8,007 nt of DNA from Sediminibacterium sp. Lineage in GTDB: Bacteria; Bacteroidota; Bacteroidia; Chitinophagales; Chitinophagaceae. The stretch spans positions 1 to 8,007 of the forward strand of contig JAURIP010000064.1 in assembly GCA_030832695.1 (NCBI GenBank). Direction: 5' to 3'. A program made the translations under genes and the position numbers. Numbering within the stretch: the first letter of the stretch is position 1; the number at the start of each line of letters is the position of its first letter. Shown here piece by piece: positions 7,101 to 8,007 of the stretch. The notes below the pieces were generated by a model. The model saw only the letters and a program-made list of their open reading frames with translations. It searched no databases and was not told where the DNA came from.

Positions 7101-7417
7101 TACCATTCCAAAATGTGGTTGACTTAAAAGTGATGCAAGATTTCTTTGTTAAAGTAAGCGGTAAAAAATACCAATTCCAATTAACGTATGACATCTTCAA
7201 CTTCACAAATATGTTGAACAGAGTTTGGGGTCGTACTTACTTCTTAAGCAATGATCAATTTGGCTTAGTAAGATATGCGAGTGCAACCAACAGTGTAACT
7301 CCTACTTATAGCTTTAATCCAGTTAATAACAATACTCCTTGGGGTATCAGTTCAAGCACTGCACCTAGTTACAGTGCGCGTTGGGTTAGCCAATTGGGTT
7401 TAAGATTTAAATTCTAA
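4121..7417 (+). CDS. Oar-like TonB-dependent outer-membrane receptor with carboxypeptidase-regulatory-like domain
   Basis: A 1098-residue outer-membrane protein. A Sec signal peptide (about 1-22, ending LTFA before QN) is followed by a CarboxypepD_reg-like beta-sandwich (about 28-110: GSVKADNGEILVGATVTV ... GAFDISNMQPGGPYTISVSYVNY), a TonB plug (about 135-255: NLPTVGRNIQDYLRFTPSV, FYIDGAVNN, MDAVDQIQVM, GNFTGGGINATTKGGTNNLSG) and a large beta-barrel to the end. The last residues, LGLRFKF, end in phenylalanine as expected for the BAM-recognised final strand. The GGGINATTKGGTN segment and overall layout fit the Oar/TonB-dependent transporter family rather than SusC, and no SusD-like lipoprotein follows. 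The substrate cannot be read from sequence. The gene is flanked by a 154-base gap and a strong terminator, so it appears monocistronic. The ATG at 4121 directly begins the signal peptide. Confidence 0.92.
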   Translation: MSSKKLLHFIVAMLLLPVLTFAQNTTGSLTGSVKADNGEILVGATVTVLHVPTGTEYKVQTRKTGAFDISNMQPGGPYTISVSYVNYQTEKKEDIYINLGDAARVDVVLYNKAAKLADVTVRGTRNASDIAVRGGTQTTIGRDKIENLPTVGRNIQDYLRFTPSVKLIGGTGGLTGISIAGQNNRFNSFYIDGAVNNDQFGLSASGTNGGQTAVGPISMDAVDQIQVMVSPFDASIGNFTGGGINATTKGGTNNLSGTVYNFTQNQNLTGKTPNGDKALATKLNPFSAITKGASVGGAIVKNKLFFFVNYESIESNRPQPFDIAGYKGPSTKTVIDDLVATVKTKYGYDMGGYADNPETISSKRLATKLDWNINANHRLSFSYRHSEAKDYNTSASSSTRVNFYNNGVLYPNKTNSISAELRSTFKNGISNKMLLTLTDVTDDRSQIGAAFPRVIIYDGSSSNQITFGSENFSAANLLKQKNKNFLDYIKFNVNKHSLTLGIDYELSKSYNVFIRDNFGTYTYNSLPDFLNDKAPLFYSRSFSLLDNTYGDNTKAAASFYTGRGSAFINDEVRVTDNLTINYGVRGDYSKFLSTPFQDDYFNNNAIPTFQLYNYDLAGARSGQISDPKLSISPRLGFTYKMPADRITIRGGIGLFTGRVPLVWPGGVYNNTGGSVGGVSLSSTSSAAALATIKFRPSPTQQYTAGDLGINTAFAKGQVDLIAKDFRLPKLLRASLAVDKKFDNNWSVTFEGSVSKNINEIYYQRVDILPPVGNLVGPDNRNIYNAGSQIVLPAYGGFAAGKPYTGVYVMKNQPYNSKKGFAANFTASVDKAWADGFSFNAFYTYGTAFVTNEPTSSQNNSQWRYMETVNGRNYVNRSRSDFDLGHRVSMFAAKKFTYLKGAMATTVSIVYNGQSGSAFSYVYSNGPVRDQGATETNDLLFIPTKDQLTAMTFITQTGYSLSGDAQKAAFEAYISQDNYLSKHRGQYAERNGGRLPFQNVVDLKVMQDFFVKVSGKKYQFQLTYDIFNFTNMLNRVWGRTYFLSNDQFGLVRYASATNSVTPTYSFNPVNNNTPWGISSSTAPSYSARWVSQLGLRFKF

Positions 7418-7424
7418 AACTTAT

Positions 7425-7438
7425 TAGGGTTTACCCTA
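7425..7438. repeat. Short hairpin just after the receptor stop codon
   Basis: TAGGGT and ACCCTA are perfect 6-bp arms around TT, starting 8 bases past the stop. No U-tract follows, so it is not itself a terminator; it could stabilise the 3' end of the mRNA ahead of the main terminator. Confidence 0.4.
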
Positions 7439-7453
7439 GTCAGATTTTAACAT

Positions 7454-7497
7454 AAAAAAATCCCCGTCTTGATTCATCAAGTCGGGGATTTTTTTTT
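7454..7497 (+). terminator. Rho-independent terminator of the receptor gene
   Basis: CCCCG (7462-7466) pairs with CGGGG (7483-7487) and CTTGA (7468-7472) with TCAAG (7477-7481), with one T:T mismatch and a TTCA loop. Seven As before the stem and nine Ts after it extend the pairing and give a full U-tail. The matching A-tract upstream means it could also work in the opposite direction. Confidence 0.93.
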
Positions 7498-7502
7498 AAC
7501 CC

Positions 7503-7510
7503 AATATTTG
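7503..7510 (+). promoter_or_regulatory. Candidate -7 box of the carboxylate-amine ligase gene
   Basis: AATATTTG followed by C resembles TAnnTTTG with one mismatch at the first base, 17 bases before the ATG at 7528. A promoter is expected here because the terminator ends at 7497. The -33 region would fall within the terminator hairpin, and I see no TTG there at the right spacing. Confidence 0.3.
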
Positions 7511-7527
7511 CTTAATTTCAAGGTAAT

Positions 7528-8007
7528 ATGGTTACACCAAGTTTACAACAGTTTACCGTTGGCGTGGAGGAGGAATACATGGTATTAGACCCCTCCACGA
7601 AGGAATTAAAAAGCCACCAACAAACTATTGTCAACGAAGGACAGAAACTATTCAAGGACAAAATTAAAGCTGAAATGCACCAGGCCGTGGTGGAAGTAGG
7701 CACTGGGATATGTAAAAATGTAGAGGAAGCCTTTTCAGAAATTATTGAACTGCGTAATGGCGTACACAAAATTGCAGGGGACTTAGGCTATAGCATTGGC
7801 GCTTCAGGCACCCACCCTTTTAGTTTATGGGAAACACAATTGGTGTCAGATCAAAGCAGGTACCAGGAATTGTTAAACGAATTGCAGCAGGCTGCAAGGA
7901 GTAATTTAATTTTTGGTCTACATGTACATGTTGGAATGGAAGATCGCCGTATGGCCATCCATATTGCCAATACAGCAAGATATTTTTTGCCGCATATTTA
8001 TGCATTA
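7528..8007 (+). CDS. Carboxylate-amine ligase, GCS2/YbdK family (N-terminal part, runs off the window)
   Basis: An open frame from ATG 7528 continues to the last base (160 codons, no stop). It matches the start of the glutamate-cysteine ligase type 2 family, whose E. coli member YbdK has weak gamma-glutamylcysteine ligase activity. Motifs are FTVGVEEEYMVLDP (9-22), the nucleotide/metal-binding opening of the fold; EMHQAVVEVGT (49-59); GASGTHPFSLW (91-101); RYQELL (111-116); and FGLHVHVGM (129-137) with the conserved His pair H132/H134. The family is usually around 370 residues, so a bit over half is missing from view. The enzyme would be cytoplasmic and ATP-dependent, joining a carboxylate to an amine; its substrate is not known from sequence. 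The preceding terminator makes it the first gene of a new transcript. Frame and start are clear, with GGTAAT just before the ATG. Confidence 0.92.
   Translation, partial: MVTPSLQQFTVGVEEEYMVLDPSTKELKSHQQTIVNEGQKLFKDKIKAEMHQAVVEVGTGICKNVEEAFSEIIELRNGVHKIAGDLGYSIGASGTHPFSLWETQLVSDQSRYQELLNELQQAARSNLIFGLHVHVGMEDRRMAIHIANTARYFLPHIYAL

Noticed and set aside
7518..8005. Minus-strand open frames at 7518-7769 and 7820-8005
   Set aside because: Both are antisense to the GCS2/YbdK frame, whose motifs leave no doubt about the coding strand.
1..8007. Mobile element, CRISPR array, tRNA/rRNA, toxin-antitoxin or defence cassette
   Set aside because: No transposase or integrase motifs, no spaced repeats, no tRNA-like fold and no small paired genes were seen; all large frames match ordinary chromosomal functions.

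Overview
The window looks like chromosomal DNA from a Bacteroidota bacterium, probably of the Chitinophagaceae/Sphingobacteriia type. The DNA is AT-rich. Start codons lack clear Shine-Dalgarno sequences. Several starts are preceded by the Bacteroidota -7 box TAnnTTTG (TATCTTTG before infA, TACTTTTG before the propeller gene). The IF-1 and PhoH proteins have Bacteroidota-type sequence, and there is a large CarboxypepD_reg/plug/barrel TonB-dependent outer-membrane protein. The family assignment is by eye.

Left part, minus strand (1-1956). infA (translation initiation factor IF-1, 45-263) has its own promoter. A strong 12-bp hairpin terminator at 345-371 separates it from the next gene. A small four-helix membrane protein (401-838) and a secreted six-bladed TolB/PD40 beta-propeller protein (889-1956) follow. 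These two are 50 bp apart and may be co-transcribed, although a candidate promoter for the membrane protein overlaps the end of the propeller gene.

Divergent control region (1957-2095). It holds the leftward propeller promoter, a perfect 6-bp-arm dyad touching that promoter's -33 element, phased A-tracts with an 11-bp tandem repeat, and a weaker rightward promoter for rpe.

Right part, plus strand (2096-8007). rpe (ribulose-phosphate 3-epimerase), a PhoH/YbeZ-type ATPase, a 1098-residue Oar-like TonB-dependent receptor ending at a strong rho-independent terminator (7454-7497), and the first 160 codons of a carboxylate-amine ligase/GCS2 (YbdK-type) that runs off the window.

The genes are mostly single-gene transcription units with unrelated jobs: translation, pentose phosphate pathway, RNA-linked ATPase, outer-membrane function and amide-bond ligation. 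I see no mobile element, CRISPR array, tRNA, rRNA, toxin-antitoxin or defence cassette, and no convincing new multi-gene system. The points most worth a second look are the propeller family with strongly patterned non-propeller motifs, the His-bearing four-helix membrane protein beside it, the stand-alone infA, and the structured divergent control region.
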